Part shown: positions 35,501 through 44,327 of the stretch, in pieces | How the letters are laid out: each line of letters opens with the position of its first letter | Position numbering within the stretch: the stretch's first letter is position 1 | Origin: Paenibacillus sp. UNC451MF | GTDB lineage: Bacteria > Bacillota > Bacilli > Paenibacillales > NBRC-103111 | NCBI RefSeq assembly: GCF_000686845.1 | Contig: NZ_JMLS01000009.1 | Location: 186,001-250,000 of the forward strand | Direction of reading: 5' to 3' | DNA length: 64,000 bases | Translations under genes and position numbers: made by a program | Notes under the pieces: generated by a model | The model's database searches: none | What the model saw: the letters and a program-made list of their open reading frames with translations, nothing else | Told to the model about the DNA's origin: nothing

Positions 35501-35965
35501 TTAATAGGCATTTAAAACCGCAACCATGTTCTCGGTATTTTGTGAAAAGCCATGTCTTTGATAAAAGTTAATACTTTTATTACTTGGCCAAACTATAAGT
35601 AACTCTAAATTTTCCTCTTTTGCAAATAATTTTGCCTTTTCAAGAATCTCTCCACATATTCCTCTATTTCGATACTCTGGAAGAGTATAAACATTTGTAA
35701 CATATCCTAAAGGAGAAAGCTTCTTACCCGGTCGAGGAACTACATCCACTTGTTGAATATAAACATGAGACAGTATTTTACCCTCTCTTTCGGATAGCCA
35801 AATAGTCCATCGTGAATCATTTAATGCCGATTTTAAAAATTCCGCATAAATATCTGTACATTCTTTATATACTTCAGGTTGCACAACTTCATGTTCTAAA
35901 GTAAATTGCCACCGCATGCTTATTAATTGCGGGATGTCATTAATATCTGCTTTACGTATATTCAT
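35501..35965 (-). CDS. GNAT family N-acetyltransferase
   Basis: 154 residues: NIRKADINDIPQLISMRWQF at the start, YVTNVYTLPEYRNRGICGEIL as the acetyl-CoA site, and LLIVWPSNKSINFYQRHGF at the end. AT-rich compared with its neighbours. Function unknown. GAGGAG precedes the ATG. Confidence 0.88.
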   Translation of the reverse strand: MNIRKADINDIPQLISMRWQFTLEHEVVQPEVYKECTDIYAEFLKSALNDSRWTIWLSEREGKILSHVYIQQVDVVPRPGKKLSPLGYVTNVYTLPEYRNRGICGEILEKAKLFAKEENLELLIVWPSNKSINFYQRHGFSQNTENMVAVLNAY

Positions 35966-36038
35966 TTTCTCAACTCCTCTGATAATTCATTTAGTATATT
36001 AATACTAGAATTCTCATTAAATTCCTTTTATTAATACA

Positions 36039-36128
36039 ACTGCCTGATAACATAACGCGGCTGCCGACATAGATCGGCAGCCGCATCTTTGTAGTTTATT
36101 GAACTATCGTGCCCGTTAACTCAACAAA
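36039..36128 (+). repeat. Dispersed hairpin repeat, copy A
   Basis: ACTGCCTGATAACATAAC, then a perfect hairpin GCGGCTGCCGA-(6)-TCGGCAGCCGC, then ATCTTTGTAGTTTATTGAAC, TATCGTGCCCGTTAACTCAA. The same order is seen at 39556 and 42819. It is intergenic, about 90 bases long and has no coding potential. Confidence 0.75.
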
Positions 36129-36260
36129 ATCTGTATGATAGATTATGAAATGTAAGTATGCTCAACAAAACAAGAAACTTCAATAAAATTATTTTTTTCA
36201 TAAAATCTTTTTGCCCCAACATTTGGATCTATAACAAAATCCCGAATGTTAACGGAACAT

Positions 36261-36303
36261 AAGCATAAACCCCCGATACTTTAGTACCCGGGGGTTTATG
36301 CTT
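36261..36303 (-). terminator. Terminator of the Gfo/Idh/MocA gene
   Basis: A perfect 15-base stem, AAGCATAAACCCCCG and CGGGGGTTTATGCTT, with a 13-base loop, starting 9 bases after the stop codon. Confidence 0.85.
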
Positions 36304-36311
36304 ATGGCTCC

Positions 36312-37313
36312 TTACCCAAAATGAACGACTCGTTTCTCATCTGCCGACATAAGTGCCCGGAGGCAAGCCTCCGTCACGTAAAACGAATCCTCGGCGCTGA
36401 CCAAACAGTGCCCTTCTCCGTTAATCTGTCGCACAAAGTCGGCGAATATTTCGCGTTTGTGCACCAGCGGTAGCTCCTGCACGCCACTTTGCCGTTCATT
36501 GATCAGCAGCACCTGCTGATCCCGGACCTCTAGCACGCCGGACGTTCCGGCGATGCGAATCCGATCGTCGCCGTGCGACGGCGCCTCGTTCGGCCGCAAG
36601 TAGTCGATGCTGACCGAGGCGCTGGTTTCGCCGGACATGGTAAATTGGCACTGTGCCGTAAGCTCCAGCTCGCCATGCCCTTCATTATATAAGGTAGAAT
36701 GCGTTGCGTACACCGTTTCAAACCGTTGACCGCTGTACCAACGGACCCAATCAATTGCATGGCTGCCGACCCAAGGAATCGTGCCGCCATAAGTTTGCCG
36801 CTTCGTAAAAGGCTCACCCCGGCGGCCGAGCCGGTATGACTTCTGTGCCTGCAATTGCCGCACTTCGCCCACCGCCCCGTCGCAAACCGCAAGCCATGCA
36901 GTCAAAAAAGCAGGCTGATAACGGATACCGAGCATCGCTGCGAGATGCACGCCTTTGCCCTCTGCAACAGCATACACCTCACGCAGCATAGCCAAGTCGT
37001 CCAGCGTCGTCGCGATTGGCTTTTCGACAAACACGTGGATGCCTCGGAGCAGCGCCTCAGCAGTAATTCGGGCATGGTCGTGAAAATGACAAGCGACCGC
37101 CACAAGATCCGGCTCTACTTCGTCCAGCAACTTCATGTAATCCGCATAAACGACGGGCGAGTGGCCCTCCTTATGCGCTGTTTGTATGACCTTGTCCAGT
37201 GTCTCGCCGGCGGAACCGACGGACACGGCGGCCAGCTTGACCTCCGGCAACTCGCGCAGCCCACCGAACACATAATTGGTGTGCCCGGTAGCACCGATCA
37301 TCGCTAATTTCAT
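36312..37313 (-). CDS. Gfo/Idh/MocA family oxidoreductase
   Basis: 333 residues. The N-terminal Rossmann domain has MIGATGHTNYVFGGL and the motif HVFVEKPIATTLDDL, where the lysine in EKP is the conserved catalytic or cofactor residue. The C-terminal half is the usual beta-sheet substrate domain (YGGTIPWVGSHAIDWVRWY). Members use NAD(P) to oxidise or reduce sugars, inositols or related molecules. No sugar operon surrounds it, so the substrate is open. GAGGTG precedes the ATG. Confidence 0.92.
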   Translation of the reverse strand: MKLAMIGATGHTNYVFGGLRELPEVKLAAVSVGSAGETLDKVIQTAHKEGHSPVVYADYMKLLDEVEPDLVAVACHFHDHARITAEALLRGIHVFVEKPIATTLDDLAMLREVYAVAEGKGVHLAAMLGIRYQPAFLTAWLAVCDGAVGEVRQLQAQKSYRLGRRGEPFTKRQTYGGTIPWVGSHAIDWVRWYSGQRFETVYATHSTLYNEGHGELELTAQCQFTMSGETSASVSIDYLRPNEAPSHGDDRIRIAGTSGVLEVRDQQVLLINERQSGVQELPLVHKREIFADFVRQINGEGHCLVSAEDSFYVTEACLRALMSADEKRVVHFG

Positions 37314-37540
37314 AAATACAACACCTCAATTTCTAATCGAATTGGAAGTATAAGAGCACCTTAGCAGCTCTTTCTCAATTTTCAGCTAACGTGTCCCGTT
37401 AGTTCAGTCCCAAAAGTGTGTAACTTCCGGGCTACAGTTTAGTCTGCACTTGAAATCGTTCTTTTGTGTGTTCTTATTATAGTATAGTCGCTTGCTCGAT
37501 AGGTTTGAATATATTAAGCGGTGGTAACAAGCATATTCAT

Positions 37541-38860
37541 TTATTTTTTTATATCTACAGGAATAGATATTGTCTTGTCGTAAGTTTTAATATAATGAAA
37601 TCCGTCCAGCAGCAGGAGATCCGGTTCTTCCATTGTATTAAAAGAAAACGTCTGCTCCCACAGGATGTTACCGTTTTTCAGATCCCACTGGCGTGATGAG
37701 GAAATTGATGATACGGGAACTACGATACCACTAGCTTGAACGGATAAATTTTTCGTTTCCAAGATTGTAAATTGTTTTCTGGCGATAACGATGTCATAGC
37801 CTGTATCGGTTCTTGTGACGCTTCGAATCCATACCTTTTCATCGCCAATTTTGATGGATTGATCTGATGGTGAGGCTAGGGAGATGAGCTCTTCTACTTT
37901 CTGATATCCGGAAAAATTTTCAAGTACAAGCTCAATGTTCTCTATCTTGTCTGTCGGAATCACATCATATTCAAGTTCAAATCCAGGAACGCCCTCTTCA
38001 GCGAAACGATCCGACCGCATTCCCCATGATTTCACTTCTGTTCCATTCACATAAAGCTTTGTTTCAGCTGAAAATCTCGGGTATCCCTCATAATCCATTT
38101 CATAATGTCCCTTCACGATAGTTGAGGTTGGCGAAGCCGTAATGGAGTCATAGTGGACAGTCCCCTGATCGACAGAAACGGATTTTGAAATGCCCTTCTC
38201 TAGCATACTGTTCATTGCTTTATTCGCTTCAAACTTGAAGGAGATCGGATATGATGCCCGTTCTCCATTATCTAGCCACTCACTGAATGTAACGGTTAAT
38301 GTTCTGGAGAATGGACTAACCGGCTCGAATTTATATACCCCCTCGTACTGGGTCTCGTCTTTGCTATAATTTCCACTTCCTTCTTTCGGATCTGAATCAG
38401 TCAAGAACCCTTTCATTTTACCTACGTCGTAACGAAATGAGCTATTGTCAGTAAATACGGAGCCTGCTGGTCGATCAATAGTGTAATACATTAGCAATGC
38501 GTTATTGTCCGCAATAATCCCATTGATGGTAATGACCGTGCCATCATCAAGCGTTTTGGTTTTGTTGACCGGTTGTCCGTATCCTTGCTTTGCCACTTCA
38601 GAAAAGCTTAGAGAGATCAGCTCGATTTTATTAAGCAGCTTACCTCCGTAATAAGCAAATGCAGGATATTGATAAGTTCCAGCGATCAGAAGGAATGCTG
38701 CAGCTGATGATGCAACCCATATCATCGCTCTACTCATGCTTCTTTTCTTAGTGGGAACACGCTCAAGTGCATTTCGAAGTCTGCCCTCAAGTTCTGACGG
38801 AGCCTGTACGATATTCAAGGTCTGTTTGTGTTCCTGTAATCTCTCCTCGATCGTTTTCAT
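37541..38860 (-). CDS. DUF4179/DUF5643 membrane protein, probable anti-sigma factor
   Basis: About 439 residues. An N-terminal cytosolic segment of about 45 residues (TIEERLQEHKQTLNIVQAP) leads to a membrane helix (MIWVASSAAAFLLIAGTYQY), then a large extracellular part with DUF4179 (ISLSFSEVAKQGYGQPVNKT, ALLMYYTID) and DUF5643-like C-terminal domains. This fits the anti-sigma partner of the ECF sigma factor just upstream; the genes overlap by 74 bases. GGAGGTGATC precedes the ATG at 38860. Confidence 0.85.
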   Translation of the reverse strand: MKTIEERLQEHKQTLNIVQAPSELEGRLRNALERVPTKKRSMSRAMIWVASSAAAFLLIAGTYQYPAFAYYGGKLLNKIELISLSFSEVAKQGYGQPVNKTKTLDDGTVITINGIIADNNALLMYYTIDRPAGSVFTDNSSFRYDVGKMKGFLTDSDPKEGSGNYSKDETQYEGVYKFEPVSPFSRTLTVTFSEWLDNGERASYPISFKFEANKAMNSMLEKGISKSVSVDQGTVHYDSITASPTSTIVKGHYEMDYEGYPRFSAETKLYVNGTEVKSWGMRSDRFAEEGVPGFELEYDVIPTDKIENIELVLENFSGYQKVEELISLASPSDQSIKIGDEKVWIRSVTRTDTGYDIVIARKQFTILETKNLSVQASGIVVPVSSISSSRQWDLKNGNILWEQTFSFNTMEEPDLLLLDGFHYIKTYDKTISIPVDIKK

Positions 38861-39389
38861 AACGATCACCTCCGATCATGACTTTCAGTTTTTGTATGCT
38901 TTGCGAAATTCTTGATTTGATTGTGCCAACTGGTGCACCGGTCATGTCCGCAATCGTCTGATACGGAAGATCATGTACGTAACGAAGTTCGATCGCTTCC
39001 CGTTGCCGTGTATTCAGATGAGAGAGTAGCAGTTGCATATCCATCTCAGACTCCGTATAGCGATATGGATTATCGTCAGTTAAGGCAGCAATTGATTGTT
39101 CTCGCTCGTCTTCCAGTGAAATAAATCGTTCCTTTTTGCGGAGTAATGTTTTGCAACGATTAACGAGAATTGTTTTGCTCCAACTGTAGAAGGCTTCGCC
39201 CTTTTGTAATTGATCCAGCTTTTCATAAAGCGTAACAATCATATCTTCCATTGCATCCATCGCGTCATGCTCATTTCTCATATAGCTGTAGGCAAGACGA
39301 TAATAAGCGTCCTGATCGGCTATGATTAGTTGCAATAAGGCTTCCTTGTTGCCTTTTTGGGCTTGTTTGACAAGACGGCTTACATTCAT
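38787..39389 (-). CDS. ECF-type RNA polymerase sigma factor
   Basis: About 201 residues. Region 2 is at residues 25-95 (YRLAYSYMRNEHDAMDAMEDMI, FYSWSKTILVNRC) and region 4 near 125-180 (LNTRQREAIELRYVHDLPYQT, GTIKSRISQSIQKLK). The ATG at 39389 follows AAGGGGTGAG; in-frame codons up to 39491 are less likely. The C-terminal 24 codons overlap the start of the DUF4179 gene, a tight arrangement for a sigma and its anti-sigma. Confidence 0.93.
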   Translation of the reverse strand: MNVSRLVKQAQKGNKEALLQLIIADQDAYYRLAYSYMRNEHDAMDAMEDMIVTLYEKLDQLQKGEAFYSWSKTILVNRCKTLLRKKERFISLEDEREQSIAALTDDNPYRYTESEMDMQLLLSHLNTRQREAIELRYVHDLPYQTIADMTGAPVGTIKSRISQSIQKLKVMIGGDRYENDRGEITGTQTDLEYRTGSVRT

Positions 39390-39555
39390 GTTCTCACCCC
39401 TTTTCATAGATAAGAGATCGCAGAGGTTATTAAAGTTCATTATGTACAAAAAAATCTCCGCATCCAAGTCACAGGGAGCGGAGTATAACACTAAACGATG
39501 CGAAGAATTGTTTTCCCATTTGTCACACTAACCTCAAACACTACCACATATTGAA

Positions 39556-39655
39556 ACTATCTGCCCGTTAACGGCGTAAGGCGGCTACCGATCCATACCG
39601 GTAGCCGCTTCTTCATTGTTTATTAAGCTATAGTTCCCCTCTAGTTCAATACAAA
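39556..39655 (+). repeat. Dispersed hairpin repeat, copy B
   Basis: ACTATCTGCCCGTTAACGG, a perfect hairpin GCGGCTACCG-(8)-CGGTAGCCGC (39581-39608), then TTCTTCATTGTTTATTAAGC and TATAGTTCCCCTCTAGTTCA. It has the same layout as copy A. The 39390-39745 interval holds nothing else I can support. Confidence 0.75.
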
Positions 39656-39745
39656 TAGCTTGACGACTCATTTGGCATGGCTAAGTAAGTAGAGACAATG
39701 TCTGCTGCCGAAGAGAGGAATCTTGCGTAGAACGGTATTTTGTCG

Positions 39746-40294
39746 TTAAATCTCTCGTCTGACATTCATGACCGTTCTATACATTTTTTCTGCTTCAATA
39801 GGACTTTCTTTTGCCGTAACATGGTGCGGGATTACCCGGCAAACTTGAACCGGCCCGCCGAATACAGCCGACCTATACTTCTCCACATGCTGCTTGGGCA
39901 AGGAGCGGTTATAATAGCCAGGTACATATTTATTGAGCATTTCCTGAAGTACATGGGTGGCTTCATCCAAATCTGTGATCGGCTCTGCTTGTCCAAATAT
40001 CATTACGCTCATATAAGCCGTATCCGTTTTGGCAGGTACCGGATCCGTAATGGTCCCGTATTCCTCACATACGGTAAAACATACCTCTGGATTTTCACTC
40101 ATGACCTGATTACGTCTTCCATCTCCAGCTCCGTGAAAATAGAGCTTCCCATCAATCCATACATAATTAAGCGGTACAACATAGGGCAGGTTCCCATCAA
40201 CCAATCCAAGATACCCAATTCTCGCTTGGTGAAGGAAACTTTCAATTTTCTCTTGATCCTGACATTCCCTGATCTTGTAACGAACCGAATCCAT
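39746..40294 (-). CDS. Pyridoxamine 5'-phosphate oxidase family FMN-binding protein
   Basis: About 182 residues of FMN-binding split barrel: IESFLHQARIGYLGLVDGNL, YVVPLNYVWIDGKLYFHGAG and VCFTVCEEYGTI. These are the features of nitroimidazole-resistance/PNPOx-like proteins. The ATG at 40294 follows AAAGGAGAG. It is divergent from a PdxR/MocR regulator, a pairing that suggests it is the regulated gene and that a vitamin B6 or flavin-related function is involved. Enzyme activity is not certain. Confidence 0.88.
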   Translation of the reverse strand: MDSVRYKIRECQDQEKIESFLHQARIGYLGLVDGNLPYVVPLNYVWIDGKLYFHGAGDGRRNQVMSENPEVCFTVCEEYGTITDPVPAKTDTAYMSVMIFGQAEPITDLDEATHVLQEMLNKYVPGYYNRSLPKQHVEKYRSAVFGGPVQVCRVIPHHVTAKESPIEAEKMYRTVMNVRREI

Positions 40295-40423
40295 TTCAAA
40301 ATCTCTCCTTTCACTCATAAGATATTCATCCCACTCCAATTGTCTTAACCACGATTCTCTTCTAGAGTGCAGTAACGACCAGATTGCAAATACCAGCGTT
40401 ATTACGGTAGTATATCAGTCAAT

Positions 40424-40442
40424 GGAGTGTGTTTACACATCC
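40424..40442. promoter_or_regulatory. Candidate operator in the PNPOx-PdxR divergent region
   Basis: GGAGTGTGTTTACACATCC has the inverted arms TGTG-TTTA-CACA and near-symmetric flanks. Its position between the divergent genes fits a MocR/GntR-type binding site. Confidence 0.4.
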
Positions 40443-40513
40443 AAACATCATAGTTTCAAGCAATCCATAATTATTATTATTTGGTTAGAGCTTTCTATCT
40501 GGAGGTGTGCACG

Positions 40514-41944
40514 ATGTTGAAAGTAATTCGTAATGATAAGAGACCGATCTGGCAGCAATTGCTTGATCAAGCGATTCATAATATTACAAGCGGAATCTGG
40601 GCCCCAGGAGAATTGCTGATTCCTTCCCGCGAACTCGCTCATCTAGTAGGTGTCTCTCGCTCAACTATACAGATTGTCTATGAGGAATTGCTAAGCCGGG
40701 GCTATACGGTTACATCTCGCCGAGGAGGAACGCGAGTTAGTAAATGGAATCACGTCACTGAGTCTACGAAGGAAACAATAGCCTATGGCCCCATCCCCCC
40801 CTCACTCCCCTTGTTGAACTCGGCGGTCGATCAATTACATGACTGGTTCAGAGGCAAAGAACATCGAGAAGTGGATATTGATTTTAGTCCCCATGAACCT
40901 TATTTGGATGGACAATTTCAAAAGAACTGGCGACAATCACTTCTCCACGCTTCCGCTGCAATGGAATTATCAAGCTGGGCTTACGGTAATCCCTATGGTT
41001 TCACACCATTACGTGAGCAAATTCAGCGTTATTTATCACTTGAACGAGGAATCCATATCCAAGCAAATCAGATTCTGTTGACCTCAGGAGCTCAGCATAG
41101 CATTGACTTAATAGCACAATCGCTTTTATCTGATGGGGATACTGTCTCTGTAGAAGATCCCGGTTTTCCAGCTGCCTGGATAGCGATGAAATATCGGCGT
41201 ATGAATGTGGTGCCGGTTCCCGTTGATGAGTATGGTCTTGTGGTTGAGCGTATTCACCCACAGTCCAAACTGATCTTTGTTACCCCTTCGCACCAATGCG
41301 CGGTCGGGGTCGTTATGTCGGAGCCGCGCAGGCAACAATTGCTGCATAAAGCAGCTCAAGAACAATTTTGGATCATTGAGGACGATTATGATAGTGAATT
41401 TCGATATCGTGGGGAGCCGCTTCCAACGCTGTTTAGTCAGGCATCTAATAATACCTTGTACCTCATGAGTTTTTCTAAAATGATTGCTCCAGGCATTCGT
41501 ATTTCGGCTATCGTTGGATCTGTCGAGGCCATTGCTCAACTAGCTAGGGTACAGGAGTTGACTTACCGCCATCTTCCAATTATGGATCAGCTAACACTAA
41601 CCCACTTCATCAAGAATGGGCATTTTATGCGCCATATGAGAAGGGTGAGAAATGTGTACCGACGAAGACACGAAGCCATGACAAAGGCTATTATGGCTAG
41701 CGGTTTAGGGGAGCGTTTCACACTAAGTGGAGTAGAAACGGGATTGCATATGTTCCTTGAAGCTGAAGAGTCATACGACGAAGAAACCGTGACAAAGTTA
41801 GCCCTTCAAAAGAGAATACGTATATACCCTCTTGGGCCCTATTGTTTGGAATGCAAACGAAAGGGATGGGTGTTGGGGTTTGCAAAAGTAGATGAAGCAT
41901 CGATTGAGCAGGGGATTCATCGTCTTGCGGAGTTGATCTTATAG
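40514..41944 (+). CDS. MocR/PdxR family transcriptional regulator with aminotransferase domain
   Basis: About 476 residues. The N-terminal GntR helix-turn-helix is at residues 15-75 (WAPGELLIPSRELAHLVGVSR and STIQIVYEELLSRGY). It is followed by a fold-type I aminotransferase-like domain with the PLP lysine in LMSFSKMIAPGIRI and the WIIEDDYDSEFRY aspartate motif. MocR proteins use PLP or PLP adducts as effector; PdxR activates PLP synthesis. The ATG at 40514 follows GGAGGTG. The divergent FMN-binding gene is a likely target. Confidence 0.92.
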   Translation: MLKVIRNDKRPIWQQLLDQAIHNITSGIWAPGELLIPSRELAHLVGVSRSTIQIVYEELLSRGYTVTSRRGGTRVSKWNHVTESTKETIAYGPIPPSLPLLNSAVDQLHDWFRGKEHREVDIDFSPHEPYLDGQFQKNWRQSLLHASAAMELSSWAYGNPYGFTPLREQIQRYLSLERGIHIQANQILLTSGAQHSIDLIAQSLLSDGDTVSVEDPGFPAAWIAMKYRRMNVVPVPVDEYGLVVERIHPQSKLIFVTPSHQCAVGVVMSEPRRQQLLHKAAQEQFWIIEDDYDSEFRYRGEPLPTLFSQASNNTLYLMSFSKMIAPGIRISAIVGSVEAIAQLARVQELTYRHLPIMDQLTLTHFIKNGHFMRHMRRVRNVYRRRHEAMTKAIMASGLGERFTLSGVETGLHMFLEAEESYDEETVTKLALQKRIRIYPLGPYCLECKRKGWVLGFAKVDEASIEQGIHRLAELIL

Positions 41945-42083
41945 GGGTTTGATGGCCTTTTCGTCTCCAAATTTTATTTATTATTCAACATTTGACTCAA
42001 TAGTGATAATATTTAACGTGGATTTTTTCTGGTATAAATTTACATCAAGTGGAGGTTCAGATGAAATTCACGTTTCCCAAAAC

Positions 42084-42701
42084 TCAATTGTTAGCCACTA
42101 TTAAATCGAATGATGATGGAGGACGAAGGACTGAGAAATAGTAGTCCTCTGCCGAGTCCCATCGAAGATGCCATTCCACATCGTCAGTACCCTCTCTAAT
42201 ATTATGCCTATTGCGTCGTAGTTGGGGTAATACATCCACGAGAATTGTAAGATCGACAACATCGGATAGTTCGGGGCGCGAGCTATAAATTCCCTCAAGA
42301 ATAATTACCTGTGAAGGATCTTTTGTAACTAAGTACGATGCCAATCCATTCCCGGACGAAAAGGAAAAAGGGTGATATTCTGCTTTTTCACCTCTAATCA
42401 TTGGTAATAATGCCTCAGTTCGCATACGCTGCCAGTTCATACAATGGCGACATTTTTGCTCCGATGTATAGGAGTCCCATTCATCGTTAGTGATAGTCGC
42501 ATCGAAGAAGTCATCGTAGTGGATGACTACTGCACCCAGTTGCGAAGCAACCTCAGCAGCCAACGTAGATTTACCTGCACCACTCCCTCCATCCAAAGAC
42601 ACGACCAAAGGACTGGTTCGTCCAACCAAATGCTCGGTAATAGCTGAAATAATGGACTGAACAGCTTCCTGTGATTTATGTGATAAATGCTTCTCTTCCA
42701 C
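42084..42701 (-). CDS. P-loop kinase of the uridine kinase type
   Basis: About 205 residues with Walker A DGGSGAGKST, the HYDDFFDATITNDEWD stretch characteristic of uridine kinase/phosphoribulokinase relatives, and a second acidic strand VIILEGIYSSRPEL. It phosphorylates a small molecule, perhaps a nucleoside or an aminoalcohol. The start is probably the GTG at 42701 after AAGGGAG; the frame extends to a TTG at 42776 without a ribosome binding site. Confidence 0.82.
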   Translation of the reverse strand: MEEKHLSHKSQEAVQSIISAITEHLVGRTSPLVVSLDGGSGAGKSTLAAEVASQLGAVVIHYDDFFDATITNDEWDSYTSEQKCRHCMNWQRMRTEALLPMIRGEKAEYHPFSFSSGNGLASYLVTKDPSQVIILEGIYSSRPELSDVVDLTILVDVLPQLRRNRHNIREGTDDVEWHLRWDSAEDYYFSVLRPPSSFDLIVANN

Positions 42702-42818
42702 GTCTACCACTCCCTTACTACAAAGGATATGTTGAATTAATTGTAGCTGCTTATAGATATCATGTGAACGGAACAAGCATCTTAAGTTATTGAATCTTGT
42801 GTGGGTGGTGTTTTAAGC

Positions 42819-42895
42819 ATAACTGCCAGTTAGCACAACGCGGCTGCCGATCCATGCCAGCAGCCACGTCTTGGTCGTTTATTAAACTCAGTTAA
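42819..42895 (+). repeat. Dispersed hairpin repeat, copy C
   Basis: AACTGCCAGTTAGCACAAC, a hairpin with the arms GGCTGC (42842-42847) and GCAGCC (42860-42865), then ACGTCTTGGTCGTTTATTAA. It is more diverged than copies A and B, and lies just after the Lrp gene. Confidence 0.65.
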
Positions 42896-42897
42896 AT

Positions 42898-43341
42898 TTA
42901 AATAAATCCATCATCGATTGTGACAAGACTTTTATCCTCGAATCGCGTGGAGAGAACAACGAGGGTCGATGAAAATCCGAATGTGTTGCAAGTTTCAAGG
43001 AAGCTTTCCAAGGTTCCGCTAGTTTCGGTTACAACCTTCAATAAATAATTATACTCTCCGCTGGTTCTGTAGAAATCGACTATCTCAGGGGCTGCCTCGC
43101 TGAAAGCTTCGAACTCCTTACAATTATTTGATTTAAAGAGTATAAACGCGGTTGTGTACTTGCCTAACTTAGATGGAGAAAGTTTCGCTTGATAGCCCGT
43201 TATGACCCCCTGCTCCTCTAGCTTCCGAAGTCGTTCCGTTACAGCCGGCTGTGACATTGCGATTATTCGACTCATCTCGGAGATCGTAATCCTGGCATTA
43301 TCGTGAAGTGTTGATAATATTTTGAAATCTATGTGATCCAT
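42898..43341 (-). CDS. Lrp/AsnC family transcriptional regulator
   Basis: About 147 residues. The N-terminal helix-turn-helix reads ILSTLHDNARITISEMSRII and QPAVTERLRKLEEQGVITGY; a C-terminal RAM/Lrp ligand domain follows (EFEAFSEAAPEIVDFYRTSG). The ATG at 43341 is 8 bases after GAGGTG. Divergent from the alpha/beta hydrolase gene, which it may control. Confidence 0.93.
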   Translation of the reverse strand: MDHIDFKILSTLHDNARITISEMSRIIAMSQPAVTERLRKLEEQGVITGYQAKLSPSKLGKYTTAFILFKSNNCKEFEAFSEAAPEIVDFYRTSGEYNYLLKVVTETSGTLESFLETCNTFGFSSTLVVLSTRFEDKSLVTIDDGFI

Positions 43342-43488
43342 GATCAAAACACCTCATTTTTATAAGTTAGGACCGGAAAACAACGATAGTTTTAAGTTTT
43401 TGGGCCCTAAACTTCTTAATAATCTCATTTAAATTGTAGGCCGATTACAATAAAATGTCACTAACAACAGTAAGGGAGAATGAGAACA

Positions 43489-44310
43489 ATGAAATTAAAC
43501 GAAACCATAGAGACTGATGAGTTAAACTTTTTCACGACCGGTGATGGAGTTCGGATTGCTTATCGAATCAATGGATCACCCGATAAGCCTGTATTGTTAC
43601 TTGCGAACTCTATTGCCACCTCGATGAACATGTGGGATGGCCAGTTACCTGAATTTTCTCGGCATTTCCGTGTGCTTCGCTACGACTATCGGGGGCATGG
43701 CGACTCGGATACGCCTGCCGGTGCTTATTCGTTCGACAGACTGGGAAGAGATGTAATTGAACTGCTCGACGTACTTCACATCGACCGTGTGCATTTCCTT
43801 GGACTGTCGCTAGGCGGTGTCATCGGACAATGGCTCGGCATCTATGCTCCCGATCGGATAGATCGGCTAATTCTGTGCAATACCTCCTCCTACCTAGGGC
43901 CGGCAGAGCAATGGGAGGGCCTAATCACTTCAGTGCTGCAGCCAGGGAACCTAACCGAATTCGCTGATATGTTCATGAAGAACTGGTTTCCTTCGCATAT
44001 GCTGCATTCGGAGAACGCACTCGTCCCGTCTTTTCGTAAGATGGTACTTGCTACTCGTCCGCAGGGAATTGCAGGGAGCTGGGCTGCGATCCGTGATATG
44101 GATATGCGCCGGACTGTCGCTCTTATCAGCAGACCCACACTAGTAATTGCTGGCCAGTATGATACAGTAACTCTTCCTAGCCACGGTGAATTGATAGCCA
44201 AGACGGTGCCGAACGCAAAGCTCGTCATGCTACCTGCAGTTCATCTGTCGAATGTTGAGTATCAAGCCGAATTCCTGAGTACCGTGCTCGAATTCCTGCA
44301 ATCGAAATAA
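43489..44310 (+). CDS. Alpha/beta hydrolase, 3-oxoadipate enol-lactonase-like
   Basis: About 273 residues. The nucleophile elbow is GLSLGG, the oxyanion region is LANSIATSMNMW, and the final histidine is in PAVHLSNVEYQAEF, which also matches PcaD-type enol-lactonases. The acid is probably in the AGQYDTVTLP segment. No other beta-ketoadipate genes are nearby, so the true substrate is uncertain. Two ATGs are possible; 43489 has the better spacing from AAGGGAG. Confidence 0.88.
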   Translation: MKLNETIETDELNFFTTGDGVRIAYRINGSPDKPVLLLANSIATSMNMWDGQLPEFSRHFRVLRYDYRGHGDSDTPAGAYSFDRLGRDVIELLDVLHIDRVHFLGLSLGGVIGQWLGIYAPDRIDRLILCNTSSYLGPAEQWEGLITSVLQPGNLTEFADMFMKNWFPSHMLHSENALVPSFRKMVLATRPQGIAGSWAAIRDMDMRRTVALISRPTLVIAGQYDTVTLPSHGELIAKTVPNAKLVMLPAVHLSNVEYQAEFLSTVLEFLQSK

Positions 44311-44327
44311 GGAATAGTTGTTCTGAG

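Noticed and set aside
36057-36084. Repeat hairpins as plain terminators
   Set aside because: The hairpins at 36057, 39581 and 42842 share long flanking sequence on both sides and are not placed consistently at gene ends, so a dispersed repeat explains them better.
39740-40348. A 202-codon plus-strand frame opposite the FMN split-barrel gene
   Set aside because: It is antisense to a conserved gene, has no recognisable domain and no ribosome binding site.
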